Shown: positions 13,641 to 28,200, counted from the stretch's first letter. The stretch: DNA of 64,000 nt from Spisula solida (GCA_947247005.1 OX365956.1:15520089-15584088); one strand, 5' to 3'. Numbers and translations: made by a program. Notes: generated by a model from the letters alone, not told the origin.

Positions 13641-14640
13641 GTTAGCCAATCCATGCCTTGATCGGTCCATGACACAAGGGTAATATCAACGTCTTCAGGA
13701 CATCGAGCTCATTTTGCCGCTAAATTCTGGTGGAAACATATGCAGCATACATCATTTTAAACGATAATGGGTGTTCTATAAGGTTATGTGATAAATAGAA
13801 TCTTACATGCGTGCTTATTACATACGAGTTTTATTTAACTCGTCCACACTCGTCGACAAAACAATATTTCCACCCGTTTAGTAACACTCGTATGTATTAA
13901 TCACTTATGTAAGATCCTTTAAAGGCTACAGACATCTTATTTAAAGTACGGTTAGATTTTTATGAGAGCTACGACGCCATTGCATACTAGTGGTACATTA
14001 TAAATGTATAAATACTTCTTGACAATTATGCCACAAAGGCCGAATTGGCAACATGTTTGACTACGGACGGGGAAAGACATAGGTCGATCAGGCAAGCACA
14101 CGCATTGCGCTAAAAGTCAAACACAAACAAACAATGAAGCCATTTTGTGCACAGATACAAAGACCAACTCGTTTCTCGGTATTTTAATATTTGCAAACGC
14201 TAATTCATTGCAAAGAAAGAAGCCTGTGCCATAATTTGCCTCGTTATGACTGATAAACAAATACCAATGATATGGTGGGTCTTTTTCAGTAATGTATGAT
14301 GATCGATTAGTGTTCTAGCTTGACATTAAAAGAGATGCTGTTCAGTTAATGAACAAACTGTATTTGGGTATTCAGGCATTTAATAATTTTCTTAATCTTG
14401 GACATTATCTAGGACTGGGTAAAACAATACGTTATTACTACTATACATGTATAATCATGTTAGGTTTCGTCGTAACCGAGATAACGCATATTATTAGAAC
14501 TTAATTGGTTAATACGAAATACATTTTCTATATCTGTATGTTTATTCTCAAGTATGCTTATACGTAACCAATTACTAAAGTACGTGGTATTCTTTTCAAT
14601 TATTAAATGTCAACAGTTTGTTTACATTATATATTCTGAA
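13641..14640 (+). repeat. Module M5, unit B copy
   Basis: Matches 2480-3350, 30870-31980 and 49020-50180. Small indels separate the copies, including a TACATGTA at 14444-14451 that is shared with unit D and absent from A and C. No gene recognised. Confidence 0.85.
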
Positions 14641-14944
14641 ACAAATAAGTTGAGCAAGTTATTCGGGGTACTAATATTTTTATTTGTATGACGATGCATA
14701 CGTGATGTAATTAACATGTCGGCCATGACTTTATTATCGAAATTTCAGTGGTCAATATGTGTTTTCGTGGTTTTGAGAAGCCATGACGTCATTTATGAAG
14801 AAAACACGCGTAACACGCGCAGGTGGAAATATGATCCATGTAAAGGATGAAAACAAGCACGATATTGTCATTCTTATGCCACAACCAAATAAACCGGTGT
14901 TAAAATTGTCAAATTTTGAACGGTTCGAGGTCCAGGAATGACAG
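14641..14944. other. Unit-B-only segment with a 52-codon ORF
   Basis: About 300 bp between M5 and M7 that is found only in unit B; unit C has different private DNA at the corresponding place (about 40455-40860). On the plus strand 14783-14941 is open for 52 codons from ATG to TGA. Its composition is protein-like (charged and polar, with VKDENKHDIVILMPQP in the middle), unlike the Leu/Ile/Phe/Tyr/Cys-rich spurious frames elsewhere. A splice-acceptor-like run (AAATTTCAG) precedes it near 14749. I do not recognise a family. It may be a captured exon fragment. Confidence 0.3.
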
Positions 14945-17900
14945 TGAATTACAAAATGTATTGGAAATACTCGGCTAAAATGTTCATTCATGCATATCCA
15001 TTCATGATTAATATGTAATTTACAAGTGTTAATTGACCGAATAAAAATGCAAATCCAAAAGTACAAGGAAATTTACTAGGTCTCCAAAACATGTTTTTTT
15101 CGGATTAACCGCCGCAAAGCACGAACACCGACAAGCCGTCTACGAGCTCAGATGGAAATGTTTAATACAACAGCGCTTTATATGCTTCACCACTTAATCA
15201 ATTAAATCAGGCTATAAGTATACTACAAACCCATCTATTTCTGATTACATCGATAATAGAAGACAAATATCGTCTAGTTGGCAGTCAAAAGGAGCTGTCA
15301 GTCGTCTAATACCATATGCTAATAGCTCCACTTGACTGTAAACGGACGATTTGAGATTGCAAGACACACATCGTGTGATCATTTAAAATAAAATAGTAGG
15401 ACTGCCAAAGACATACTAACGTCCGTTTGTTCTGAACATGGTTGATGTTTTTGTATTCTTTCAAACAAAAAACGATTTGCTTTATAAATTGATTTATACT
15501 CTTTTATGCTACATGTAACAAGCATTATTACATAAGAGCTACTTTCAGGCTAATCAGTCTAGAAACTCTCCTTGTATTTACGCTGACGAAGTATTTGCTT
15601 AGTTAAATAGTATTTTGACATGCTTGATGCCGGGCGTTATTACATTAACAAGTAGGTTGATATTGGAACCATTGTTTGAATTACCATCGCTTGTTGTGAA
15701 GAAACTTGCAAAAAGCATAAACATACAAAAGTCCCATTATGTATTAAAGTAATGTACAACATTTTCTTTGCCGGTTATTTTCTTACAGTAGTGGACACCA
15801 AAGTTGACTTTTGTTTGATTTAAAGCGTCTGCAAATGTGCCGATATCCACGCAGTAATAAATATGAAGTTTACCATAATTACCCAGATCTTTGTGTACGC
15901 TGACATAAACATATATAACCTTTCTGACTAGTCAGGAAAGCCGACATCTGTTAGATTTTTGTTTGATTTATTCCTTCATCTAACAAAGCATATCCATGTT
16001 CGTACGGAGTCGAAATAACTTCACGGAAGCATTCCAATACCAACAGTTTACTTAGTTCTTCCCATTTGACAAGTATGTTTGATCACTGAACTTTGGTCGG
16101 CTTTTATGTTAGAATAACGTCACAGGCCGATATCTAACGCTCTATTTTTCTTCAAGACAACTAAGTTGGTGAATACTTCCCCATTATAATTTGATCAATT
16201 GGTAGTTAAATTCGAGAGGATCTTTAACTTTACTGTAGTTCGCGATTTCAACATTGCAAACTCATTTAACAGTGTGTTTTACTCTGTGTTTGTTCAATCA
16301 GAAAACATGTTGCCAATTGATGACAATGGCGTATAAATTGACGTTGTTTGTTCTGGTTGAAATATCTTTCTTTCCTCCTTTTAGAAAAACATGGTATGGA
16401 TACGTCGGAAGCCTGTGTAATTATGTATCAAAACAATACAAACATAGAAACGTGAGCTTTATGACAATATGGACAGAGATTGGACAGGTCTACTATGTCA
16501 ATGACGTTATTCCTAATACTCTTTTGTTAACACATAACTGGTTTCAAATACGGGATTTTCCTGTTGTATATTGGTCACTCTCAAAGATACGACGCCGTTT
16601 ATGTACATACACGCATACTATTTGTCAATGCTACAAATATACTTCAACAAAATGTATAAAAAGACATCCGGCTTTCGTGTTACAGACATGCATATTTAGA
16701 TTCGCCTCGCAAAAATCATCCAAAGAACGCGATTTTTCAGATCAAACAACCAGTGTGTTTCCTAGTGCGACTCATGTTGTTTTAAATTAGTGGATAGAGC
16801 GCCAAAATATTCATTAATTTAGCTGGATGCGGGTATGTTCCCAGCACTAGAAATAACAAATTATAAAATATTTTCCGGAATTCTCCAAAAAAGTATTGTT
16901 GATTAGACAGAAGCATACACACAAAAGGGTTTAAATGGATAGTGTAGGTACAATCCAGGAATTCTCCATACATTATAACACATAAAAACATGCGTAAACG
17001 TCAGCAAGTACAGTGATAGTCTCTCGTGTTGATGACACCTCATCATGATTTATAAAACTTTGCTCGTGACAATGGTGTTTACATGTTATGCTACCAATAG
17101 CGTGGAATTCATAATTTATTTGCAATGACTTTTGAAATGTTCTTGCGATAGTGTCATAGCAAAGACTAAATAAATTACCGCCTCAACACGATATCATGAA
17201 GCTAACAAGTAGAACTGTTTTGTTAAAAGAACTCTAAAATTGAATGTGATACTGAATTACAAAGTTTCTCTAAAGTGTCTTAATTTTAACAAATTGTCAC
17301 GCAGTAAACACATCAAAGACCCGTATATACACATCTAATTAGGGAGAGTTAGTTGTGCAATTTACAAAGCGAGCGTTTCGTGAATTTCAACCGCTTCATC
17401 TCCGCAACGAATGGGATTTAAAGCAATTTAAATCTTATTGTTAAATAGAAACTTGCGATAACTAGATCAAGTATTCCTGAATGACACGTTTTGAACGAAT
17501 GTTTCTAGATAATTTACTTTGATTGTACACAAATGTGATTTGATATTGTATGGACGTCATCATAATTGTATCATGATAAGTAATTCAGGTTGTACGTGCC
17601 CTATACATATTTAAACACGCTCACTACATATGCCAATTAATGATCATTGTAAACACCTCGTTATATAAACCGAACACTACAGTATGACCCCGAGCATAAA
17701 GTTGTATTGCTTGCAACCTGTACATAGAGGAATAAATTTGTGGTCAATATCGATGGAATAATAAGAGACAATTTTTGTTTTTGTACTTGGGCAATTGCTG
17801 ATGCATGTGTTATTATAGCTTAACGAACAAAGGCGTCACAATAACCTTACGTAGATACATGTAAGTGCATGTATAATAATAACATGTCTATGTCCTCATG

Positions 17901-20340
17901 GCAGCCTAAAAGTAAAAAATGCTGAAAGTCATGGCACCCTTGAGTTATCGACCTCAATATAAATAAGGGCCGGCTAGATCTAATGATGGTGACCAACTTT
18001 CCTATACAGTAGTTGGAAGATGTTTGGCCCAGCCACTCTTCATTTATTGACAGTAAAACTATTAGGTATAGTTATTCATGCTAAAGGAACAAGCAAAACA
18101 ATCAATTTCCTCTTCTTCGAATGTGTCGGAATGCAGCATAAATGTAATATATATGTTGATACATACACAGATTACACCTCATATATGAGACGACAGTCAA
18201 TAGTACCAATACCAGGACAATCTCATCCGTCTGATCATTACATGTAGGAGTTTATGGGGTGTCAAACGAGCTTGTGTATCAAACAGAGGTGTTGTCATTT
18301 GTCACTGCCAGTGATTAAATAACAATCAAAAACACTAACAATGCACGTTATTCTTACGGGCTGCAACATACCCACCATCACACAAAAAAGATGTCAACGA
18401 AAAGGGCAAAGGCAGGAGGCGACGAAGAAAAAGTTGTTCAGATGCGTTTGTTGACACTATAACAACTATACTAAGCAAACATTCTAACAGAACACTTAGG
18501 TTTTCGGTTAATATATTTGGTATTAGCGATAGTAATTTTTAAAAAATTGGTTTAAGATATCAACAATATATCGGAAAGCAGTGGTCAAAATGTCTTTAAA
18601 TTATTTCATTTGCATCACAGTTAAAACATAAATTTAGTTACACAACCCACGAATATGAAATTAACAAATGTTTGGCTTTGAATACGCAACACTAACGAAA
18701 TCAAGATAACTCTCATAAAAAAATTTAACGAAATTTTGAGTGTGATATTGACTGGCCAGATATTGTAATCCGATGTTTTGTTCTATCTAAATGCAGCACA
18801 GCAGTGCATTGAACCATGAAACGGTAGAAAACCAAAAAATGTACAAGCAATTGTTATGACTGTTAAAGCAAAAAATATTTGTATTGGGTTGATTGTAATT
18901 TTGATCGATCGACGCATTCAAATAACCCGAAATAAACTTAAACATTGTGGTCGTTGACTTTAAAAGTTGTTGTAAGCATTTTTGTAGATTACCTTGAATT
19001 TGTATAATGGAGGGGATGTAATCCATTCATTAATAAACCGAGTGAGTAAGAAACTAGCGAATTTCTTTATCAAACTGTCTTTCAAAGATAATGTTTCTTT
19101 AATCATGTTCCTAATTCCCCTTTAAGATTGATACCGTATTGTTTTCATTTTATCTAGATACTGTGAAAGACTGGACTGGAACTGGAACGGGAAATTTAGT
19201 TTTTTATATCACTGGTATGTTTTGACTGTTTATTACACTGAATGGAGCAAAAACGCACTTTTAACACGTGTGCTTATAACACCAGTAAAATATAGATTTG
19301 TACAAATATTATGAATTAAACAAGTAAACGTAATTCAGTAACATTTTACAGTTGTGGGAATGACCTCGAAAAGGGGAGTAATCATTAAAAGTTATCACAC
19401 TTGAACATAACACTTTTCTTACATCTTGTGATTTCCAACGCATTTTTCATTTCTTTTAAGGCGTATATGTATTCACACACGACAAAAAAATGAGTTCGAT
19501 GGTGTATATCAATGTAACACTGATCTGTTGTTTCGACCCACACAAGTGAGTATACCGACTTCTCTTCCGCGGATTCCCATTACTGTACGTCACGTGTTGT
19601 CGACGAACTATGTTGTTTTTTAGATATACCAATCCCTATTGTATAAAATTGTACAATAATCATTGCCGTGAACTATACTATACTATATAATAATTCCTGG
19701 CAAGTGCTTGAAGATCTAGGAAGGTTGGTCAGTCAGAAATGAACCTAATTTAAATTCTTTAGTATATGTTTTAGAACATTCGGGGTCATTGTTGAACTAA
19801 TCGATAGACTGATCGCATTTCCGGTGTCAGGATGTCCGATATCAAGATACAAACTAATGAAACTCAAAATATAAATAAAAATGTAATTCTATTCCAAATA
19901 GTTTTGATTTGCAGGGAGTGAACATCATTTTAAACTATTTACAAATAAAAATATTCTTCTTCGGAAGACAGAAGTGGTCTTATAATTAGTAACATCCCCC
20001 TCGGTCCATCTGTTTGACCACATGTTTCGACATAATTCTTTTAACACGTTTCGTAAGATTAATATGTACAGACATTGATAGATGTACAAAAGCACTCGTG
20101 CATCTTACGCCTCGGCATCTAGTGGTTCTGGAGGTTTATAGAGTGCGTCCTGTCCCTCAGGTCGTATTGTCGATCCTTCCTATGTAACTGATAACAAGAA
20201 AGTTTGAATTATTTAGCGGCATAAACATCTTACTTTGTCAACGTATGTTAGATGATTATGTAGAACAAACAGTTCTCAACAGTATTATGTATGTCCTCCC
20301 AGGTAAATAGTATTAAACATTTAATTTCCTCCACAATATG
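14945..20340 (+). repeat. Modules M7/8, unit B copy
   Basis: Matches 40870-45240 in C and 51690-57195 in D. It begins with a diverged paralogue of the start of M4. The longest frame in the window lies here (16254-16790, 178 codons), but it is broken by indels in both other copies, so it is probably not a gene. The C copy lacks the piece equivalent to about 19580-20340. Confidence 0.85.
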
Positions 20341-22539
20341 TTAAAGAATTTTAGAATTCAATTCATGGTCTTTCGGTAAACAGTAATGTTCTAATCAGTC
20401 TGAATTAACTCAACTTATTGATATTATTTTCATGTGTGATAAATCCATTAGCACAATTCACGATTCTTATTCACCGAAATTGAGCCAACTGTCCAGAAAC
20501 AGACAATGTGAAAACAGATCATGTCACATGTTTTCCTTAACAGACTCGTCAATCATAGTTAATGTTAGAAAAAGACCACGACTGACAAATGAAGTGACAT
20601 TGGGGTTTAATGCAAACTTTGAAGGACATTGTATCCATTAATCATTTTTGTTTCATTTCTTGCCTCAATATAAATAAAGATTCGTTCACTATAGGAAAAT
20701 ATCACAGTTTCGTTTTATAAAATACACTAGAATGGCTTTGAAAATATAACATTAATGAAAACAAGATAACTGTTATGATTATAAATATTTCAGAACGAAC
20801 TTCTATGTGCGTTCTATTGATTGGCCAGGGATTTTAACTTGACATTTTATCAATCTAATTACACTACAGCCATTCATTAACCATGAAACGGCTAAAACTG
20901 AAAATGTCACAGAAATGTGCTAATCTTAATGCTAATCTTCTTTTAATAAGGGTCAATCGGAACTTTCAATCAATCGACAAATTAAAAAATGATCTACAAA
21001 ATAAAGCGGGTTACCACACAGCAATATGGTGGTCGTTAACGTTTTAAAATGTTATTTAAGGATAACCTAACATTACTACTATATCATTATCAATGGGAAG
21101 TAATTCAGATAAGCCTTCAGTGGGAAAAAGTCAGCTTTTCTAAACCTCAAGTGAGCTTTATGTGTCTCATTATGTGCTTTAAAAGAGTCTCCGTAATAAA
21201 CATGGACACTTGTAAAAGTACTGTATCAGCAAAAAAGCTGCACAGCTGCATTAGTATCCTGACAAACGCCGAGGGACGCACGGCACAAATATTTACAACA
21301 TGTCATCATGTGTTTATTGTGATCCTGAAAGGTGAGATCGGATTGAAATAAATAGATTTGTTTGTGATTCCACATATCTTCGCTACATTTATTGCGCATT
21401 TCAATTTAATGTTGTTTTAAATGCCGCTTTGTGTACGACAATATGTTATAATGTCAGTATGCAACTGCCAATTATACATTTTGTAGATGACATTGAATCT
21501 CTAATGTTCACACAGTAAGATCCGACAAGTTCACAATCACATTTCGCAAATATTCGGATATAAAGGAAATAGATCATTCTTTTAAAATGAACCAATCGTC
21601 ATTTTCTTCCTTCCTCTTACAAAATTATATGACATTATTCGGGTTTATTAACATTGTTTGATAATTTCCTGATCTTTCAATTATCTTGGCATTGTCATGA
21701 CAACGTAAAAGTTATTTGTGTATGAACATCACACTTTTGAATAATTAACCTTCTGTTTCCATGGCAATCTTCGAGATGTCTAGGTTTTACATTAAAGACT
21801 AAAACATCACAGCATGACTCATAAGTTGTCTGTTTAACTGAATATGTTCATTGGGAAAAAACCGTCAGCCACTGAAAGTACTTTGTATCAATTTTCGAAA
21901 CAACATTATGAAACTGTTAAATGTATCGATTGGATGAAAAACACTAACAGATGGGAACACAACCCAGACCGTCAAAGAATATTTGTTTGGAATTCTACAC
22001 ATGCATGTCTTTATTTATTTTTTAGGCTGGTAAAACCTAGCACTGCTCATGTTTGTAAATATACATAGTTTTACTCGTATAATGTATGCTATATATGTTA
22101 ATTTAGAACGTGTATGTTTTATGTTATTTAGACTAAAGTTTATATTATGTATGTACAATCAGTACAGTATATCATAGTCCGTCATCAGCCACGATGATGA
22201 TAGTTATTCTCCATCTTAAACGTTTCATTTCATTTTATCTGTCGTTACACAATTTAAGACATATTGTCAGCTGTAAATCGGATATTGTGATCATTAGACC
22301 ATCTGTCAAATACAAATGTAATTAAAGATTCAGACTTCATAATCGTCATCTTTTACAATCGTCCGTCACAAGGTGTTGTATCCAAAAAGATTATTAAAAA
22401 CACTTTACTGACACAGCCATACACATTAAACAGAAATAACGCAATCACACAGTACAATGCACAATACACAACTAAACGAGAAAATTTACTTAACTGACGA
22501 AAAGCTGAATACTAGTAATGATAAATGTAACCACTGTAT

Positions 22540-24180
22540 TTAAAGAGGCAACATAGTTGGGTATACCAAGCCTTCCCTGTGAGTCTCATATAACACTGAC
22601 ATAATACATTCACAAAACTTACATGAAAGGCAAATGAATATGTTAAATAATGCATCACTCAAAAGGAAAAGAAGTTTGTTTGACCAACAGAGAACCACCT
22701 CTTCAAGTACATGTAGTTGCTTTTAAATAAGTTAACATTTGCAGATGTTCTTAAATCGTAATGAAGACAGTTTTATAGGTAATTATATCTGAGAATTTCT
22801 TTCAATTTAATTGCAAAAAGAATTCATTTGTCGGTGTATCTTTGTCTAGAATAATTCGCGCAGGAAGTTTTTGAATTGTTTTCATACACGTATCATTTTA
22901 AAGCTCAATGGTATAATTTCCCCAAATAGAACAACAGTAGTCTCAATGGGAAAGGATATAGGCATTGAAAATCATTTTTATATAATGCAGATTTAGATAT
23001 TGTTCAATTCTCATAAGTAAGTACAATGAGTGGTTACTTTTTTGAGTGTCATTTGTACTTGTGTTCCAATTAAGTGTGCAATCAATATGAACTTCCAGAA
23101 GTTTGTCCCTGTGAAAAACTTCTTTAATTGAATGAAATACTTAAATTTACGGCTTTTAATAGTGGTTTGAATGTGAAATGAGCAAAGATTTTGTTTTTTT
23201 TGGATTTTATATCATGGAGTTTCTTTTTAACCGGTTTGTAAAGAATCAAGGTCCGACTGAAGGTAAATATTAACTGAGTGTAAAGCATAAGATGACATAG
23301 TGGTATAATCAGCCAACATATCGAATACAGAATTTGATAGGTGTAAGGGCATATCATTAATATAAGTAATGTATAGGAGAGGTCCCAGTCGTGTGGCACA
23401 CGGGCTTGTATGTGTCGAAGGCTGGAATTATTCCAGACACACATTCCTGCTGTGAGCAATCAGTTAGACATGAATAAACCCAATAATGGCATTTTCATGA
23501 ATGTTATATAATTGTAGTTTTTAAGTAGTAACCTGTGATTTATAAGGTCAAATGCTTTAGTAAGATCAAGAAAAATAGTTCCAACAAGATTTTTTATAGC
23601 TTTTATCCAGTTGTCAATAATTGTAGTAAGTTGCGTTTCACAAGAGCGACGAGCTCGAAACCCAGACTGAAAAGAATGAATGGGAGAACTGTGTTCCAGG
23701 AATAAGTTAGGGTTATTACCGACATGTTTTTCTAGTATCTTTTATATAACTGGTAACATTGAGATTGGTCTGTAATTACTTTTCTCAGATTTGTTCCCTT
23801 TTTATGGCTAGGTATAATCTTAGCTCTCTTGAACAATGAGTATAATATTCCATTTGATAAACCAAGGTTATATATCTTTCTACATGTTTAAATATGATTT
23901 TAGCATTAAGTTTGAGAAAGTTTGATCCTTTACCATCTAATCTCGTCGATTTACTTATATCAAGGTGTTGCAGCTATTTTTCTTATAGTTTGCTTGTTAA
24001 ATAGGTATTGAAAATGAATTAATTTAGTGAGTCTCATTCGCAACAGTTTGATCTGAAAGACGATATAATGATTTCAATTTCCTGTTTACATTTGTCTACA
24101 ATAGGTCTTAAATTATGTCACGAGAAATGAATATAATTAGATTGCTTTGAGACATGAAACTGATGAAATAGAGAATAACT
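22540..24180 (-). pseudogene. Decayed non-LTR (LINE) reverse transcriptase
   Basis: Minus-strand remnant of a LINE reverse transcriptase, the enzyme that copies element RNA at the target site. Read 5' to 3' on the minus strand: KSTRLDG (about 23930-23955), NYRPISMLPVI (about 23740-23790, followed by a stop), SGFRARRSCETQL (about 23610-23665), LDLTKAFDLINHRLL (about 23530-23580), then ADYTT (about 23300-23320) where the family has the catalytic ADD. A C-terminal part similar to ...ARIILD...LNW (about 22800-22870) and a 3' tail ending near 22540 follow. Several stops and frameshifts separate these blocks. The motif set fits the CR1/Jockey/L2 group. The endonuclease domain and ORF1 were not found. 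Confidence 0.85.
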
Positions 24181-24596
24181 AGAAGTATTGAATATTCATC
24201 ATTTGCCAAGAAGCGAGGGATAATGAAAGGTAGTCGAGGAGTGTATATACTCGCAAATATTGATAGATTTGGCCAATAGTCATTATAAAAAAGGTAAATA
24301 TGGTGTCATTCTAATGCTATACCCTCGTGACGATGAATATCATCGGGAAAGATTCGTATACGTATATTTCATATCACATCTGACATAAATAAGTATATAA
24401 ATAACACCTGACTGATAGTTAATATTATTACCCCTCACTTCTTTCGTAATGTTAATTTCCTAAAGACAAACTGGGAATACTTTTATTGATACATTTTTAA
24501 GAATATTTTCTTGAACATTTTTTACCGTAGTAAATGTTTAACAGTATTTTCTTGAAAGAAGAGCGGGGGAATAAAATAAATAACACATAGCTTTGA

Positions 24597-25200
24597 GGGT
24601 AACAGTAAAATGTCAGCCTTTGCAAAGTACTGTTACCCTCGGCCTTCGGCACGAGGAATTAAATTTTCCGTATCCAAATGAGTTATTCCTACATGGAATT
24701 GATTGGCTATTACATGTAGCTGGTACAATTACCTTCCCCGTTAACAACACTTTGTGATTTTCAAAGGACAGAACACATTTGAAACATTGTAACATTTTTA
24801 ATAACATAAATATAAGCAATTTGTTGCTTGAAATAAAATTAGAAATGAATTGACTATCAGAACGTATTTTTAAACATTGTGTCAAAAGTGTTATGCAGTT
24901 TCTAAAATAGATGTGTCATTAAACAACATGCACTCACACGGAAAGAATTCAACATGGAATATTCAAGTAATGTTGCGTTGTACAAGGTAAAATTGAATGT
25001 GCCAGCTTAAACTTCACGAGATAATATGTTAAACTCACGACCAGCCAGAATAAGCGTGGATACTGCGGAACTTAAATTATTTGCAACTTGAAGATTTGCA
25101 GACGATATCAATATATACCGTTCATCAATTCTACTACGAACCGGAATTACATTTTACTACAATGTTTAAGTTCAATAATTCATAAATATGTCACGTGATA
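24597..25200. mobile_element. Hairpin-headed relative of the foldback element
   Basis: Starts with an 11 bp hairpin, GGGTAACAGTA at 24597-24607 and its exact complement at 24628-24638. The body then resembles the body of the 9384-10085 element: GAATTAAATTTTCCG near 24656, GGTACAATTACC near 24721, ATAAATATGTCACGTG near 25184. The family relationship is seen directly. The outer limits are uncertain and no transposase is present. Confidence 0.45.
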
Positions 25201-28200
25201 TTTATTTCACTCGTCGGAATTTCGTGTATACTCTGTCTTTAAATTAGTTGGTGTTTCTATATAATATCATGTGCTTCTATGCGGTCATGCGGTTTGTGCT
25301 GCGTGCTGCTTCCCATTTCTGATTTTAATTCTCTTTTTGCTTCGTGTACACTCATTTTATTTCCACAGCGCAAAACCTTTACTGTGCGGTTGAATGATGA
25401 AATATGACAGCACTACTGCATTGGTTTTTCTTTAAGCAGAATTTCTCAACCGTAACCAGGGGAATATAAACACCACAATAATAAGACAAAAACAGATTAT
25501 ATTCCAAGACAAACGTGTCTATGAACATCTTTACAAAAATAGGCTTCGTGTGACAATTGTAGCTGCCAGTAAAACCGAACCTAATATGTTAGCATTTGAC
25601 GACAAAATTAACATGAATAATGGTTTCTGTTCCGTAATAAAGACTTAAGACATTCATCTATACACTGTACACGTATTATGCTTTGTGAAATAATTATTTT
25701 TACATTCGAATACTTGTGTCGGTATGTCGTCAAGTACACTGGTATGATTTCAAAATCCTAAATTATTCACTTCATGTTATTGATGAACTAGTCTTGACTT
25801 GGAGTTTGGAATAGGTATATAATTAATGCTTTTTGTCTGATGCAGTTGTTCATTGACAAATAACCAGCCTTGCACATTTTAACTATGCATTAAGAACTTG
25901 TTCACTCAAATTTACAAGCATTGGTATATTTCCAAAAACACACAGTTTTATAGCCGACATTTTAAGGTTGACGTTATGAGTTGTTGTTCTTCCGAGTATA
26001 TGATATAATGTATGACGTACCCATGTACTATACATGCGACAAACGTTTTTATTTTGATACAAATGCATTCACATTGGATGTCCGTTATGATGGTAAGACG
26101 TAAACAACTCAGGCCACATACCGATGACCGGCCGATTTATGTCCGACCAACTACTCAATTATGATCACTGTAAGCCGTCCGATATTTAAACGGCGATCGG
26201 ATTGCATTTGTGTCCTTTGTGTTAAAACAAGGTATTTATTCATTTGTTGTAATTGTTGCATCTATGTATCTGTTTATTGTTTTACTGATTTGTTCGCTCT
26301 ATTATAATTCCCATGCACACTATGGCAAAGCACACACAGAAAAAGAAGTCAGGCGATTAACCGGTTCATTGACTGAAATGCCACTCGATAGAATTAATAT
26401 TTGCAATTTAAAGGCTGTCCTGTGTATCCTCATTATGTCACTGTTGAGAAAAAACACCCACTAACACTGTCATTAAATAATTGTATTTTTAAATTTTGCG
26501 TCTGCAACATGTCAGGGATAATAGGATTTCGCAACATCAATGCATTTTAAATAGTATAAACGAAGTGAGTTTGTACAATCGCTCATTCATTTAGGTATAT
26601 CTCGTAGTGACAGTTTGCTGTGTACATGCTGCATACTCATAGTTTGATTATATTTGTTTGACCGATCATTATCCTATAGTTCAGTTATACGTTATGTAAC
26701 TATTCTGTGTAATGTATTTTGCTATACAAATTAAGTATTATTATATAATAGTATACGCCAAGGACGCTCACCAAGGGCACTTAATATGTATGTCGACTAG
26801 ATTAAACATTAAGTGCTATCAATATGATATTATATCAGTTGACCCATTCAATATATATGTATATATAAACGGAATCCCATTGCCAGAGCTAACAAAATAA
26901 AAGCCACAAGTGACAAAGTTAGCTCGTCTGACGAAGAATAAGTACATTCTATACATTTTTGTAGTTACAGTAAGCTTTGACATTATTACATTTCCAAACA
27001 AGTGTTTGCTCTCGAGGATGTGTGACAATTATCAAACCAGCATATTTGACAAAGGTTTTATAGCTTGTGATGCTCATAAAATAATAATTACATTAGTTTA
27101 ACACACGAATTGTTAGAAAAGTCAAAGTTTGAAAGATTAACATTCTAAGATTCTGACGGTAATCAGCCTGACAATAGCAGGAACTACTACAAAAGTTAAT
27201 TACCATTCTGCTGATGTTTGCATTTATAATTGCCTATTAAATTGCTTGTAAAATCGTGGACGACATGAATACTGGTTTAATGCGACAGTCGTCACTAAAA
27301 CGGTAGTGTTATAGCTGAAGTAATAGCAGAAATAATGAGGGCTGTTGCCTTAAAGGTGTATGCTGATTTTATGTCAGCTAATGTCGTCCACATAAATGTA
27401 TACATTTCTCACTGCAAGAATCGACAAGAATTACATTTACTGATTGAGTGGTAATCGCTTCATGTGCCTATAATTAACTCGTAAATTTTATTAACCAATG
27501 CGCATGATATTTCTAGGTATGCATATCAATTTATATTCAACAGTTTCTATTTGTTACATAATGTTTTTATTTTATCTTTTAAACCCAAATGCGATTAAAC
27601 AATTTGCGTGATATATCAATGTATGCATACATATATTTATATTCAACATTTATTGTGTATTGTTTCTATATGTGTAATAAAACATTATAGCAATTTCATC
27701 AACGTCTCTGGGGAATGCCTGTGTCATTTCATTTATAAATGTCCTGGCTATAACAGATGCATATACACTTTTGTATAGTGCGTGTGTTAACTGCTATTAA
27801 AATGTTGATTACCTTTGATGTAATGTTTTATGATAATGGACAAACAATTACTTGAATAATTAAGCACCCGGGACCTGAAATAAAGTATTATTCCGTAGGG
27901 TTGTATAAATAATCTTAGGTTGTCTATTTTGTCTAATTCATCTGATTTGTCTATTCCATGTATTGATGTTAACTGGTGAATATTTTATATAACCACGACA
28001 TGTTTGTAACACACGCATGCCAGCCATATGTCAGCACCAATATCAGACATGTAAAAGGTAATATGAACCTCGATCTATCGACCTAAAGACAATAAAAAAA
28101 CCAAAAGTAAAACACTGTAAAGTTCGACTACTTTTGCAATTTAGATTACATGTAGTACATAGTTATGTTCATCCGTTGTTTTGAATTATGCCTGCGATGA

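Larger units (their letters stand above)
5786..25222 (+). repeat. Unit B of the long tandem array
   Basis: The most complete copy without a large late transposon: M1 (5786-7930), inverted block (7931-10300), M3 (10300-10945), M4 (10946-13640), M5 (13640-14640), a private 300 bp piece, M7/8 (14945-20340) and M9 (20340-25222). It lacks M6. The next unit begins at 25223, where the M1 text restarts. Collinearity over many kilobases with units C and D is visible directly, for example 20400-25200 against 58400-63240. Confidence 0.9.
20341..25222 (+). repeat. Module M9, unit B copy
   Basis: Nearly identical by eye to 58391-63255 in unit D, and matched in part by 45240-47466 in unit C, which lost the stretch equivalent to about 21430-23463. 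It carries a decayed minus-strand LINE and a hairpin-headed relative of the 9384-10085 element. The open frames at 20432-20641 and 21049-21351 are open in B and D only because those copies are almost identical. In C they are interrupted by a MITE or by substitutions. Confidence 0.9.

Noticed and set aside
16254..16790. Longest open frame in the window (178 codons) as a gene
   Set aside because: The paralogous frames in units C (42250-42818) and D (53095-53640) are broken by indels, no domain is recognised, and the first codons differ between copies. It is probably a chance frame.
18391..18462. 23-codon ORF (MSTKRAKAGGDEEKVVQ...) kept open in units B, C and D
   Set aside because: All the differences I could find between copies change the amino acid, so there is no sign of selection on the protein.
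20100..20180. GC-richer minus-strand patch resembling a coding fragment
   Set aside because: Repeated at 56930-57000 with indels that change the frame; no motif recognised.
21049..21351. 100-codon frame conserved in units B and D
   Set aside because: The two copies are nearly identical over kilobases, so an open frame carries no information. The unit C copy (about 46100-46400) is disrupted.
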